From: CANRPC01 sp964456095
Lineage (GTDB): Bacteria; Bacillota_I; Bacilli_A; RFN20; CAG-449
DNA: 44,023 bases
NCBI GenBank assembly: GCA_964456095.1
Contig: CAYVZF010000006.1
Span: 1-44,023 of the forward strand
Reading direction: 5' to 3'
A program made the position numbers and the translations under genes. Below, piece by piece: positions 7,551-15,306 of this stretch. Positions within the stretch are counted from its first letter, which is position 1; each line of letters starts with the position of its first letter. The notes below the pieces were generated by a model, which saw only the letters and a program-made list of their open reading frames with translations, did no database searches and was not told where the DNA came from.

Positions 7551-8675
7551 ATGAAAGATTTTTATTTAGAAATATTACATGTTGATAAAAATAGTGGAGC
7601 TAGATATGGATACTTACATACGCCTCATGGAAAAGTTGAAGTACCTATGTTTATGCCAGTTGGTACTTTAGCAACAGTAAAAACTATGTCTCCAGAAGAA
7701 ATTAAAGAATGTGGTGCAGGAGTTATTCTTGCAAATACTTATCATTTATCTATTAGACCTGGTGCAGATTTGGTGCAAAAAGCAGGAGGCTTACATAAAT
7801 TTATGAATTATGATGGACCGATGCTTACTGATAGCGGTGGATTCCAAGTATTTTCTCTTGCTGATAATCGTAAAATAACAGAAGAAGGTGTAACATTTAA
7901 AAATCATTTAAATGGTGCTAAATTATTCTTCTCGCCAGAAATAGCTATTGGAATTGAAGAAAAATTAGGCGCCGACATTATAATGTCATTCGATGAATGT
8001 GTGCATTATCCTGCTGATTATGAATATATGAAGAATTCTGTTGAAAGAACATTACGTTGGGCTAAAAGGGGTAAAGAAGCTCATAAAAGAGAGGACCAAG
8101 CATTATTTGGTATAGTTCAAGGTGGAGAATTTGCTGATTTAAGAAAATATTGTGCTGAAGAATTAGTAAAAATGGATTTTCCTGGATATTCAATTGGAGG
8201 TACATCAATTGGTGAGCCAAAAGATGTTATGTTTAAAATGATAAGAGATACAACTCCATATCTTCCATTTGATAAACCTAGATATTTAATGGGAGTAGGA
8301 TCTGTTGACGCTATATTTGAGGGAGTTGAAAATGGTGTAGATATGTTTGACTGTGTTTTACCAACAAGAATTGCTCGACACGGTGCATTGATGACTTCCC
8401 TTGGAAGAGTTAATATTAGAAACAAACAATATGAGGAAGATTTTACTCCACTTGATCCTAATTGTGATTGTTATTGTTGTAAGAATTATACTAAAGCGTA
8501 TTTAAGACACTTATATATATGTGATGAGTCATTTGGTAAAAGGCTACTTTCCATTCATAATGTACGTTTTTTAATACACTTAATGGAAGATATTAGGAAC
8601 TCTATTAAAGAAGATAGATTTTTAGAATTTAAAGAAGAATTCTTAAAAAGATTTGGAGGAACGAAAGGATTTTAG
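7551..8675 (+). CDS. tgt: tRNA-guanine transglycosylase
   Basis: Tgt exchanges guanine-34 of GUN-anticodon tRNAs for preQ1, the base-exchange step of queuosine synthesis. The 374-residue protein carries the substrate motif TDSGGFQVFSL near residue 93, a GIVQGG loop, YSIGGTSIGEP, and the catalytic aspartate in NGVDMFDCVLPTR. The zinc site is the CDCYCC cluster plus a histidine in LLSIHN. It starts at the base following the tsaD stop. QueA follows after one base, so synthesis of both is tied to the t6A genes. Confidence 0.97.
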   Translation: MKDFYLEILHVDKNSGARYGYLHTPHGKVEVPMFMPVGTLATVKTMSPEEIKECGAGVILANTYHLSIRPGADLVQKAGGLHKFMNYDGPMLTDSGGFQVFSLADNRKITEEGVTFKNHLNGAKLFFSPEIAIGIEEKLGADIIMSFDECVHYPADYEYMKNSVERTLRWAKRGKEAHKREDQALFGIVQGGEFADLRKYCAEELVKMDFPGYSIGGTSIGEPKDVMFKMIRDTTPYLPFDKPRYLMGVGSVDAIFEGVENGVDMFDCVLPTRIARHGALMTSLGRVNIRNKQYEEDFTPLDPNCDCYCCKNYTKAYLRHLYICDESFGKRLLSIHNVRFLIHLMEDIRNSIKEDRFLEFKEEFLKRFGGTKGF

Positions 8676-8676
8676 T

Positions 8677-9723
8677 ATGAATGAGAATATTTATGATATA
8701 AATACATATGATTTTGATTTAGATGAAAGTTTAATCGCTCAAACACCTACAAAAGAAAGAGACCATTCTCGATTAATGGTATTAAATAAGAATAACGGAG
8801 AAGTAAAACATCATCATTTTTATGACATTATTGATTATTTAAAGCCTGGAGATGTATTAGTTAGAAATAATTCAAAAGTCATACCTGCTAGATTAATTGG
8901 CATAAAAGAAGTAACAGGCGCTAAAGTGGAACTTCTTTTATTAAAAGATAAAGGAGATAACATTTGGGAGATTTTAGCGGGTAATGCTAAAGTATTAAAA
9001 GTAGGATCTGTTGTAATATTTGGTGATGGTTTACTTAAAGCAGAAATTCTTGAAGTCAAAGATGAAGGAATAAGAATAGTAAAATTAATATATGAAGGTA
9101 TTTTAATGGAAATATTAGATAAATTAGGTAAAATGCCATTACCTCCATATATTCACGAGCAATGTAATGATAAAAGTAGATATCAAAATGTATATGCAAA
9201 ACATTTAGGCTCTAGTGCTGCACCTACTGCAGGATTCCATTTTACAGAAGAATTATTTGATAGAATAAGAGCTAAAGGAGTTATAGTTGTAGATATAACT
9301 CTTCATATTGGGCTTGGAACATTTAGACCAGTAAAAGAAACAAATATATTAAATCATAATATGCATACAGAATATTATGAAATGGACGCTTCTTCTGCAG
9401 AAATATTAAATAAAGCAAAAGAAGAACATAGAAGAATAATTGCAATTGGTACTACATCTGTTAGAACTTTAGAATCAATATATAATAAATATAATCGATT
9501 TGTTGAATGTAAAGATAATACTAATATATTTATTTATCCTGGATATGAATTTAAAGCAATAGATTGCCTAATCACTAATTTTCATTTACCAAAATCTACA
9601 TTAATAATGCTTGTTTCTGCTTTTGCAGGAAAAGATAATATTATGAATGCATATAAAATTGCAACACAAGAAAAATATAGATTCTTTTCATTTGGAGATT
9701 CAATGTTTATATATGGAGAGTAA
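8677..9723 (+). CDS. queA: S-adenosylmethionine:tRNA ribosyltransferase-isomerase QueA
   Basis: QueA moves the ribosyl part of S-adenosylmethionine onto preQ1 in tRNA to give epoxyqueuosine. The 348-residue protein has LDESLIAQTP at the N-terminus, VRNNSKVIPARL, APTAGFHFTEEL, LHIGLGTFRPV and a C-terminal CLITNFHLPKSTLIMLVSA. The ATG at 8677 is used because AAAGGA lies just before it inside tgt; an upstream in-frame start would overlap tgt and remove that site. The 3' end overlaps the start of queH. Confidence 0.97.
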   Translation: MNENIYDINTYDFDLDESLIAQTPTKERDHSRLMVLNKNNGEVKHHHFYDIIDYLKPGDVLVRNNSKVIPARLIGIKEVTGAKVELLLLKDKGDNIWEILAGNAKVLKVGSVVIFGDGLLKAEILEVKDEGIRIVKLIYEGILMEILDKLGKMPLPPYIHEQCNDKSRYQNVYAKHLGSSAAPTAGFHFTEELFDRIRAKGVIVVDITLHIGLGTFRPVKETNILNHNMHTEYYEMDASSAEILNKAKEEHRRIIAIGTTSVRTLESIYNKYNRFVECKDNTNIFIYPGYEFKAIDCLITNFHLPKSTLIMLVSAFAGKDNIMNAYKIATQEKYRFFSFGDSMFIYGE

Positions 9724-10381
9724 TAAAAAGAATAGATTTTATGATTGGTCTATTTTAGAAATAGAAAAAATAAAATCTCTATCTAAAATTAAAACAATAG
9801 GTATTCATGCTTGTTGTGCTCCATGTGCATGTTTTCCTATCGAATTTTTTACTTTATCAAATTTGTTTCATATTGTAATTTTATACGATAATTCAAATAT
9901 ATATCCTAAAAGTGAGTATGAAAAAAGAAGAGACGAATTAATAAGATTAGTTAATATTATTAATAAAGATAGAGAAGATAAAATTGAATTAGTTATTTTT
10001 GATTATGATAATGAAGAATATGAAAAAGAATTTTCTCCATTTAAAGATGAAGAAGAATGCGGAAACAGATGTATAAGGTGTTATTTAAAAAGGATGAGAA
10101 AGTGTTATGAATATTCTAATTCTCATCATTTTGACTATTTTACTACTGTTATGAGTATATCAAGACAAAAAAGTAGTGAAAAAATGAATGGAATTGGTTT
10201 AATGCTTGAAAAAGAATTTGATTATACTAAATATTTTATAAGCGATTTTAAGAAAAAAGGTGGTCAAGAAAGAGCATCATATTTAAAAAAATATTATAAT
10301 CTTTATAACCAACAATATTGTGGTTGTAAATCATCATATGATAAATATTTAGAAAAAGAAAAAAGTAGGAACGAAGTATAA
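9713..10381 (+). CDS. queH: Epoxyqueuosine reductase QueH
   Basis: QueH reduces epoxyqueuosine to queuosine, replacing the cobalamin enzyme QueG. It binds a 4Fe-4S cluster and another metal through conserved cysteines. The 222-residue protein shows HACCAPCACF near residue 32, YDNSNIYPKSEYEKR, CGNRCIRCY, TTVMSISRQKSSEKM, and a C-terminal QYCGCKSS. The start at 9713 is the only methionine close to the family N-terminus. It overlaps the queA stop by 11 bases, with a TTTGGAG site 15 bases upstream, which is rather far. The operon ends at a strong terminator just after the stop. QueH is a marker of oxygen-avoiding bacteria in my experience, not a proof. Confidence 0.95.
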   Translation: MESNKKNRFYDWSILEIEKIKSLSKIKTIGIHACCAPCACFPIEFFTLSNLFHIVILYDNSNIYPKSEYEKRRDELIRLVNIINKDREDKIELVIFDYDNEEYEKEFSPFKDEEECGNRCIRCYLKRMRKCYEYSNSHHFDYFTTVMSISRQKSSEKMNGIGLMLEKEFDYTKYFISDFKKKGGQERASYLKKYYNLYNQQYCGCKSSYDKYLEKEKSRNEV

Positions 10382-10397
10382 AATACTTCGTTTTTTT
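10371..10397 (+). terminator. Terminator of the tRNA-modification operon
   Basis: The arms ACGAAGTAT (10371-10379) and ATACTTCGT (10383-10391) form a perfect 9-bp stem with an AAA loop, followed by a T-run to 10397. The left arm overlaps the last codons and stop of queH. Confidence 0.92.
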
Positions 10398-10405
10398 AAA
10401 ACAAT

Positions 10406-10431
10406 AAAAAGTTAAATAAAACTAACTTTTT
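10406..10431. promoter_or_regulatory. Upstream dyad of the feo promoter
   Basis: The arms AAAAAGTTA (10406-10414) and TAACTTTTT (10423-10431) are perfect inverted repeats with an 8-bp centre, ending a few bases before the -35. It shares the core ACTAACT with the second dyad at 10470-10485, so both may bind the same regulator. Confidence 0.5.
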
Positions 10432-10434
10432 GTA

Positions 10435-10463
10435 TTGACAAGACAATATGAAGATAGTAAAAT
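10435..10463 (+). promoter_or_regulatory. Strong promoter of feoAB
   Basis: A perfect -35 TTGACA (10435-10440) is 17 bp from a -10 TAAAAT (10458-10463). Transcription should start near 10470, inside the second dyad. Confidence 0.85.
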
Positions 10464-10469
10464 CTATTT

Positions 10470-10485
10470 GTTAGTCAAAACTAAC
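10470..10485. promoter_or_regulatory. Operator-like dyad at the feo start site
   Basis: GTTAGT and ACTAAC are perfect inverted arms around CAAA, placed at the expected transcription start. The TTAG/CTAA half-sites recall DtxR/MntR-family boxes, but the spacing does not fit the known consensus. A ferrous-iron sensor is the natural guess in front of feoAB. Confidence 0.6.
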
Positions 10486-10542
10486 TAATTATTTTCATAT
10501 ATTTTAATATGAGTAATAAAGTATTGAAATTAGGAGGTTAAA

Positions 10543-10782
10543 ATGATCAAAAAATTAAAAGATTTCGATGTTGGTGAAATCGGAATTATTAAAAATGTCG
10601 AAGGGACAGGGAAACTAAGACGTAGACTTCTTGATATGGGAATCACTCCTGGTGCTGAAGTGTATTTAAGAAAGAAAGCTCCTCTTGGTGATCCATTAGA
10701 AATTACCATTAGAAATTATGAGTTAACTTTAAGAAAAACTGAAGCTGCACTCATTGCTTTAGAAGTGAAGGAGAAATATTAG
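10543..10782 (+). CDS. feoA: Ferrous iron transport protein FeoA
   Basis: FeoA is a small cytoplasmic SH3-like partner of FeoB. The 79-residue product has the usual layout: an N-terminal IGIIKNVEG strand, the LRRRLLDMGITPGAEVYLRKKAPLG core split over residues 27-51, and an LTLRKTEAALIAL end. A perfect AGGAGG (10532-10537) precedes the ATG. FeoB follows after one base. Confidence 0.95.
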   Translation: MIKKLKDFDVGEIGIIKNVEGTGKLRRRLLDMGITPGAEVYLRKKAPLGDPLEITIRNYELTLRKTEAALIALEVKEKY

Positions 10783-10783
10783 A

Positions 10784-13072
10784 ATGAAACATTTTGCTTT
10801 AGCGGGTAATCCTAACTCAGGAAAGACCACATTGTTTAATGCATTAACTGGTTCAACCGCGCATGTTGGTAACTGGCCTGGTGTTACCGTTGATAAACTT
10901 GAAGGTACATATAAAAAATTAGAAGAACCAATAGCTCTTGTTGACTTGCCTGGTATATACTCATTATCACCATATACATCAGAAGAGATTATTTCTAGAA
11001 ATTATATTCTAGATGAAAAACCAGATTGTGTAATTAATATTGTTGATGCAACAAATTTAGAAAGAAATTTATATTTAACTACTCAATTAATGGAAATTGA
11101 TGTCCCAATTGTTATAGCACTTAACATGATGGATATTATTAGAAAAGATGGTACGACTATTAATATTAGTGAATTAGAAAAGAAAATAGGCTTACCTGTT
11201 GTTGAAGTATCAGCATTGAAAGAAGAAAATCTTGATGAATTAATGAAAGTTGCTTATAAAGCATCAAAGACTAGTAGAAAAGCTTGTACAGTGCTTGAAG
11301 GAACTGCATTAACTCATTTGATTAAAGATGTTGAAATTGCATTTAAAGGAATTAAAGTTGATAATCCTTTATTCCATGCTGTAAAACTTATTGAAAATGA
11401 TGAATTAGAGATAAATAAACATGATGGATTAATTAATGTTGTAAATGATTTTAAAGCAACATTTAATGATGAAATATTTGGGACAGATTTTGAAGCTGTA
11501 ATAGCGGATGCTAGATATAAACATATTACTGCGAACTATTCTCCTTGTTTTATTAGAAAAGATTCGAATAATATTAAAAAAGCTTCAAAATCTGATAAGA
11601 TTGACAAGGTAATGACTAATAAATGGTTGGGTATACCTATCTTCTTAGTTATTTTATTCCTTATTTATCACTTAACATTCTCTGAGAATTTCTTATATTT
11701 AGGAAGCATATTTAATTTAAAATCACTTGAAGAATTAGGACTTAGTGCAGAAAATAATTTCTTTGTTAAATTGTTATCATGTTTATATGATGGTAGTATT
11801 AATTCACCAGGATGTATTTTGTTTAATTTAATGGATTTAATTACATCATCTATTTCAGAATTAATTGTTGGGGGCTTGAAGTCTATTGGTTCACCTGACT
11901 GGGTTGTTGGACTTATTGGTGATGGTATTCTAGGTGGTTTATGCGGAGTATTAAGTTTTGTTCCACAAATTGTCTTCTTATTATTATTATTCGCAATACT
12001 TGAAGACTCAGGATATATGTCTCGTGTTGCATTTATATTAGATAGATTATTTAGAAAGTTTGGTGTAAGTGGTAGAGCATTTATTCCAATGATTATGGGA
12101 TTCGGTTGTTCAATTCCTGCAATGGTAAACACAAGAACATTAAATAATGAACGTGAAAAAACTATGACAATTAGAACAATTCCGTTCTTTACATGTGGTG
12201 CTAAATTACCAGTACTTGCAGCAATTGCAGCTGTACTTGCTAATATAGCGGGTTTAAATAATGCTGATGTTATAAGCTTTACATTTATTGTTCTTGGAAT
12301 GATTATTGCTATTGTTTCAATTATTATAATGAATCATACAACTCAACGTGGTGAAATTCCTCCATTTATTATGGAACTTCCTCAATATCACATCCCAAGT
12401 GCAAGATCTTTAATGATTCATACATGGGATAAAACAAAACATTTCATTAAAAAAGCATTTACTATTATTTTAGCATCAACTATCATAATTTGGTTCTTAT
12501 CTAACTTTGGTTGGGATTGGCACATGGTTGATAATATGGAAGAGTCTATTCTTGCTTCGATTGGTCAATTAATTCAACCTATATTTACTCCACTTGGATT
12601 TGGTTCACAATTAAATTCATTTGGTTGGGTATTTGCTGTTGCAGCGATTACTGGATTAATAGCAAAAGAGAATGTTATTGCAACTTTTGGTGCATTAGCG
12701 GCAATGACTATATTTGTTGGTGTTGATGGTGGCTTAAGTGAAAGTATTGTTGAAGGCGCAAATGATGTTGCTATTATGATGCAAGGAACAGATATTACAT
12801 GGCAAGGCCTTGTTGCATTCTTAGTATTCAATATGACAACAATTCCTTGCTTTGCAGCAGTTGCAACCGCGAAGAGTGAAACATTAAAAGGTAAGTTTAA
12901 ATGGACATTATTATTCTGGGTAGTACTTTCATATATTGTATCTTCAGTTGTTTATGTAATGTTATCTTGGTGGTGGACATCATTTATCTTTGTTGCATTA
13001 TTTATTATTGCAATTGCTATAATTTATTATTCAAATAAAAAATTAGATAAAAAGAAAGAGTTGATTAAATAA
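10784..13072 (+). CDS. feoB: Ferrous iron transporter FeoB
   Basis: FeoB is the inner-membrane Fe(II) importer with an N-terminal G domain. The 762-residue protein shows G1 GNPNSGKTT at residue 8, G3 DLPG at 54 and G4 NMMD at 114. A helical spacer domain follows, and then two Gate-type membrane repeats. The first has GFGCSIPAMVNTRTL and the CGAKLPVLAAI pore motif, both with the conserved cysteines; the second includes FNMTTIPCFAAVATAK. Length is normal. It overlaps the next gene by one base. Substrate and direction follow from the family; no residue needed for GTP binding is missing. Confidence 0.97.
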   Translation: MKHFALAGNPNSGKTTLFNALTGSTAHVGNWPGVTVDKLEGTYKKLEEPIALVDLPGIYSLSPYTSEEIISRNYILDEKPDCVINIVDATNLERNLYLTTQLMEIDVPIVIALNMMDIIRKDGTTINISELEKKIGLPVVEVSALKEENLDELMKVAYKASKTSRKACTVLEGTALTHLIKDVEIAFKGIKVDNPLFHAVKLIENDELEINKHDGLINVVNDFKATFNDEIFGTDFEAVIADARYKHITANYSPCFIRKDSNNIKKASKSDKIDKVMTNKWLGIPIFLVILFLIYHLTFSENFLYLGSIFNLKSLEELGLSAENNFFVKLLSCLYDGSINSPGCILFNLMDLITSSISELIVGGLKSIGSPDWVVGLIGDGILGGLCGVLSFVPQIVFLLLLFAILEDSGYMSRVAFILDRLFRKFGVSGRAFIPMIMGFGCSIPAMVNTRTLNNEREKTMTIRTIPFFTCGAKLPVLAAIAAVLANIAGLNNADVISFTFIVLGMIIAIVSIIIMNHTTQRGEIPPFIMELPQYHIPSARSLMIHTWDKTKHFIKKAFTIILASTIIIWFLSNFGWDWHMVDNMEESILASIGQLIQPIFTPLGFGSQLNSFGWVFAVAAITGLIAKENVIATFGALAAMTIFVGVDGGLSESIVEGANDVAIMMQGTDITWQGLVAFLVFNMTTIPCFAAVATAKSETLKGKFKWTLLFWVVLSYIVSSVVYVMLSWWWTSFIFVALFIIAIAIIYYSNKKLDKKKELIK

Positions 13073-13281
13073 TGCATTATACAGAAATATTAACAATTAT
13101 AGGCTGTATTCTATTTCTAGGAATACTTATTGCAAGATATATATATAAACGTATAAATGATATTCCAATGGGTGAATGTGCCGCATGTGGCAACACTAAA
13201 AAGAATAGATGGTTAAAACAGTATAGAAAAAAATATGGTAAACATAAAAAATGTGTTAATAATCAAATTAATAATGAATAA
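13072..13281 (+). CDS. FeoB-associated Cys-rich membrane protein
   Basis: The 69-residue protein has one N-terminal membrane helix (residues about 5-24) and a short basic tail with CAACG and a later cysteine in KHKKCVNN. This is the pattern of the FeoB-associated Cys-rich family that follows feoB in many Bacillota. The start codon overlaps the feoB stop in TAATG, which indicates translational coupling. Its role is unknown; iron or metal handling at the FeoB channel exit is a guess from position and cysteines. Confidence 0.85.
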   Translation: MHYTEILTIIGCILFLGILIARYIYKRINDIPMGECAACGNTKKNRWLKQYRKKYGKHKKCVNNQINNE

Positions 13282-13294
13282 ATGATTTATATTA

Positions 13295-13330
13295 AGGGTA
13301 GTTATTTGTTGTTAGCTACTCTTTTTATTT
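13295..13330 (+). terminator. Terminator of the feo operon
   Basis: GGGTAG with following TTA (13296-13304) pairs with TAGCTACTC (13313-13321), using two G-T pairs, and a T-run follows at 13322-13326. It lies 14 bases after the last feo gene. Confidence 0.65.
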
Positions 13331-13634
13331 TGAAAAAAATTATTTTATTGACTAGGAAATTATATTTCAGTCAAAAAGTAAAAAAAATAGATTGTTTTTT
13401 CTATTTTATAAATAAAATTTGTTTTAATCTAATCATAAATATTTATAGAGACAAGGTTGCTACATTTACAAGAAGAACAAATAAAGCAAAGATAGTTTTC
13501 ATAATGTAGATTGAAGAGGTTTAACCAATTATATATAGACAATTAATTGATGTCAGAATAGTAGAAAGTGGATGAATTAATTAAATCAATTTTTAACAAT
13601 AAATAGATAATTTTAAAATAATTATTTAATCAAT
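13331..13634. other. AT-rich gap without a recognisable gene
   Basis: Between the feo terminator and the terminator of the flavoprotein gene I see only low-complexity sequence. It contains one short dyad (TTGACT and AGTCAA near 13350-13376). A possible 75-codon frame from 13282 has no ribosome site, runs through the terminator and looks random. It could be decayed DNA, as an insertion element remnant lies 1.3 kb away. Confidence 0.5.
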
Positions 13635-13663
13635 AAAAAAGATAGCCCTAAACAGGACTATCT
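13635..13663 (-). terminator. Terminator of the PplA-like gene
   Basis: Read on the minus strand, AGATAGTCCT pairs with AGGGCTATCT (plus positions 13640-13663) around a 4-nt loop with one G-T pair. A T-run follows. Confidence 0.85.
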
Positions 13664-13679
13664 AAAGGAATAAAAAATC

Positions 13680-14732
13680 TTATAAACTTATTTTCTTAGT
13701 ATTGTACAAACTTGTATTAACTGCATTATTAATTGCATCGAAGTATGTATCTGTTGACATTGTACAACCTGCAACTAAATCAGAAGATGTTGCATCTAAT
13801 TCAGAAACTTTTTTACCTACTAAATAATCTTCAAAAGCAGCAGCTTGTTCATACCATTCAGCACCGCCTTCAATATTACCTATTTGAGCAGAAGTTTCTT
13901 TCATATCGTATTTATCACCAACTTCTTTTTTAGAAGCGATTACTTGTCCATTAAAATTATATTGAGTTGTAGCTGAACCATAAGCATTTTTTGCAGTAAT
14001 TGAATATGGATTTTCATTCTCTGCAGCTTCAGCATTAAATGTTAATGGGATTTGAACTTCATCTAAATATGCAGTAGCAATTTTAGAATTAGAATCTAAT
14101 AATAATCCAATAACAGAAATATTGATTTGTGTTAAAGCACTTGTTTCTGTATCTTTTTCAAATGAAATACTATGACCTAATGCAAGTGTATATTCACCAG
14201 AAGAAAGAGATACTTTTCCTTTAGTATTTGTTTTAGCTTCTTTAATAGCATCGAATAATTTTGTTGTTTGCATTGTACAACCCGCTGTTAAAGTTTCATC
14301 AGTTTCATCAAATGATGTTAAGCCTTCAGTGTATGTTTCTAAAACAGCAGCTTGTTCATACCATTCAGCACCGCCTTCGATAGCGCCTATTTGAGCAGAA
14401 GTTTCTTTCATAGCGTAACCATCGTGACGATCTCTTTTTGTTTGTACATTAGTATCAGTTGCATAGTCTTTTGTAGTATCAATTGCAGCACCTTCATTTG
14501 ATAATGGTATTTGATAAACATCAACAAGTGATGCAACAACCTTATCACCTTCATAAACTGCAGTAGCAAAATTTAATTCAACAAGTGGTGAACCATATGA
14601 TAATTCTGGTTCTGCGCTTATTGTTCCAACACCTAATGCTACTTCTTTACTGTTACCATTATTTCCGCCACAAGAAGCAAGTGTACCTACGACACCAACT
14701 AATGCAAGAGCAAAAATTAATTTATTTTTCAT
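13680..14732 (-). CDS. pplA: PplA-like lipoprotein with two FMN-binding domains
   Basis: A surface flavoprotein resembling Listeria PplA, the terminal electron carrier of flavin-based extracellular electron transfer. The 350-residue precursor has a signal peptide with lipobox LASC and the lipidated Cys at 21. Two FMN-binding repeats follow. Each has an MKETSAQIG...GGAEWYEQAA block (residues 108-130 and 277-299) and ends with AGCTM (150-154 and 321-325). AGCTM aligns with the SGAT-type flavinylation site, so T153 and T324 are the likely FMN-bearing threonines, modified by ApbE. AAGGAGG and a good promoter precede the gene, and it has its own terminator. The variant cysteine in the site is odd. 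Listeria PplA also releases a signal-peptide pheromone; nothing here proves that. Confidence 0.85.
   Translation of the reverse strand: MKNKLIFALALVGVVGTLASCGGNNGNSKEVALGVGTISAEPELSYGSPLVELNFATAVYEGDKVVASLVDVYQIPLSNEGAAIDTTKDYATDTNVQTKRDRHDGYAMKETSAQIGAIEGGAEWYEQAAVLETYTEGLTSFDETDETLTAGCTMQTTKLFDAIKEAKTNTKGKVSLSSGEYTLALGHSISFEKDTETSALTQINISVIGLLLDSNSKIATAYLDEVQIPLTFNAEAAENENPYSITAKNAYGSATTQYNFNGQVIASKKEVGDKYDMKETSAQIGNIEGGAEWYEQAAAFEDYLVGKKVSELDATSSDLVAGCTMSTDTYFDAINNAVNTSLYNTKKISL
13838..13904. repeat. 67-bp internal direct repeat, copy B
   Basis: This stretch in the second FMN domain is identical at 63 of 67 positions with 14345-14411 in the first domain. All four differences lie within a seven-base interval. 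It encodes the MKETSAQIG...EWYEQAA block. Confidence 0.85.
14345..14411. repeat. 67-bp internal direct repeat, copy A
   Basis: Counterpart of 13838-13904 in the first FMN domain of the PplA-like gene. The rest of the two domains differs much more, which suggests recent gene conversion rather than just old duplication. Confidence 0.85.
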
Positions 14733-14764
14733 ATGTAATTATATCCTCCTTGACATACACAACA

Positions 14765-14793
14765 ATTATAAAATTTCTGGGGTTTATTTGCAA
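14765..14793 (-). promoter_or_regulatory. Promoter of the PplA-like gene
   Basis: On the minus strand a -35 TTGCAA (14793-14788) and a perfect -10 TATAAT (14770-14765) are 17 bp apart. The -35 is the same as in the apbE promoter. Confidence 0.75.
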
Positions 14794-14884
14794 TATTTAC
14801 CTTATTAATTTTAAAAAAATTAAATTTGTTGATTGAAAGGCTTAATTAAATTATTAACTTCAAAAATGTATAATAGTAGGGGAA

Positions 14885-15240
14885 AATTATTATTATAAAA
14901 TTAGTCAAAAATTATGCTCTATCTTTTTTTGTGATTCTAGACAATCTAAGCAAAAAGGTAAAATAGAAAAAATCATGAAGAATTACGAAAAATATGTCCA
15001 AAAGGTTTTGACTTCAATTCTATAACACAGGATGAATTAAACTTGGTTTTAAATCACGTTAATTCATATCCTAGAAAAATGTATAATCATAAGACACCTT
15101 ATGAATTATTTTCTCTTATTTCACCGCAAGAAATATTGAATCTAAATAATTCTAAAAAAGTGCCTTTTAGTCAATTGAATATGAAACCTTCACTTTTTTA
15201 TCATGTTCATTTGACCTATTTCATTATACAGTATAGATAA
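14885..15240 (+). pseudogene. Remnant of an IS30-like transposase
   Basis: Two reading frames together spell the C-terminal part of a DDE transposase. The first frame (from 14885) contains CDSRQSKQKGKIEK, like the S-x-QKG-x-EK block around the catalytic glutamate. After a frameshift near 14985, the second frame contains CPKGFDFNSITQDEL and LNHVNSYPRKMYNHKTPYELF. These match the PKG-x-DF, ITQEEL and LN-x-RPRK-x-L-x-x-KTP-x-E-x-F pattern of IS30-type elements. The N-terminal DNA-binding part and catalytic aspartates are gone, so it cannot move. A TATAAT at 14869-14874 with a weak TTAAAT 17 bp upstream lies just before it. I saw no terminal inverted repeats. The rest of 14733-15306 holds the PplA promoter and AT-rich spacer. 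Confidence 0.8.
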
Positions 15241-15306
15241 AAATTAAAACATAGTTATTTTTGGTGTTAAATAATTTTATGCTTTTTATATGTTTAAAAT
15301 TAAAAT

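Noticed and set aside
13282..13509. Possible 75-codon gene after the feo operon
   Set aside because: It has no ribosome site, runs through the feo terminator and encodes low-complexity sequence.
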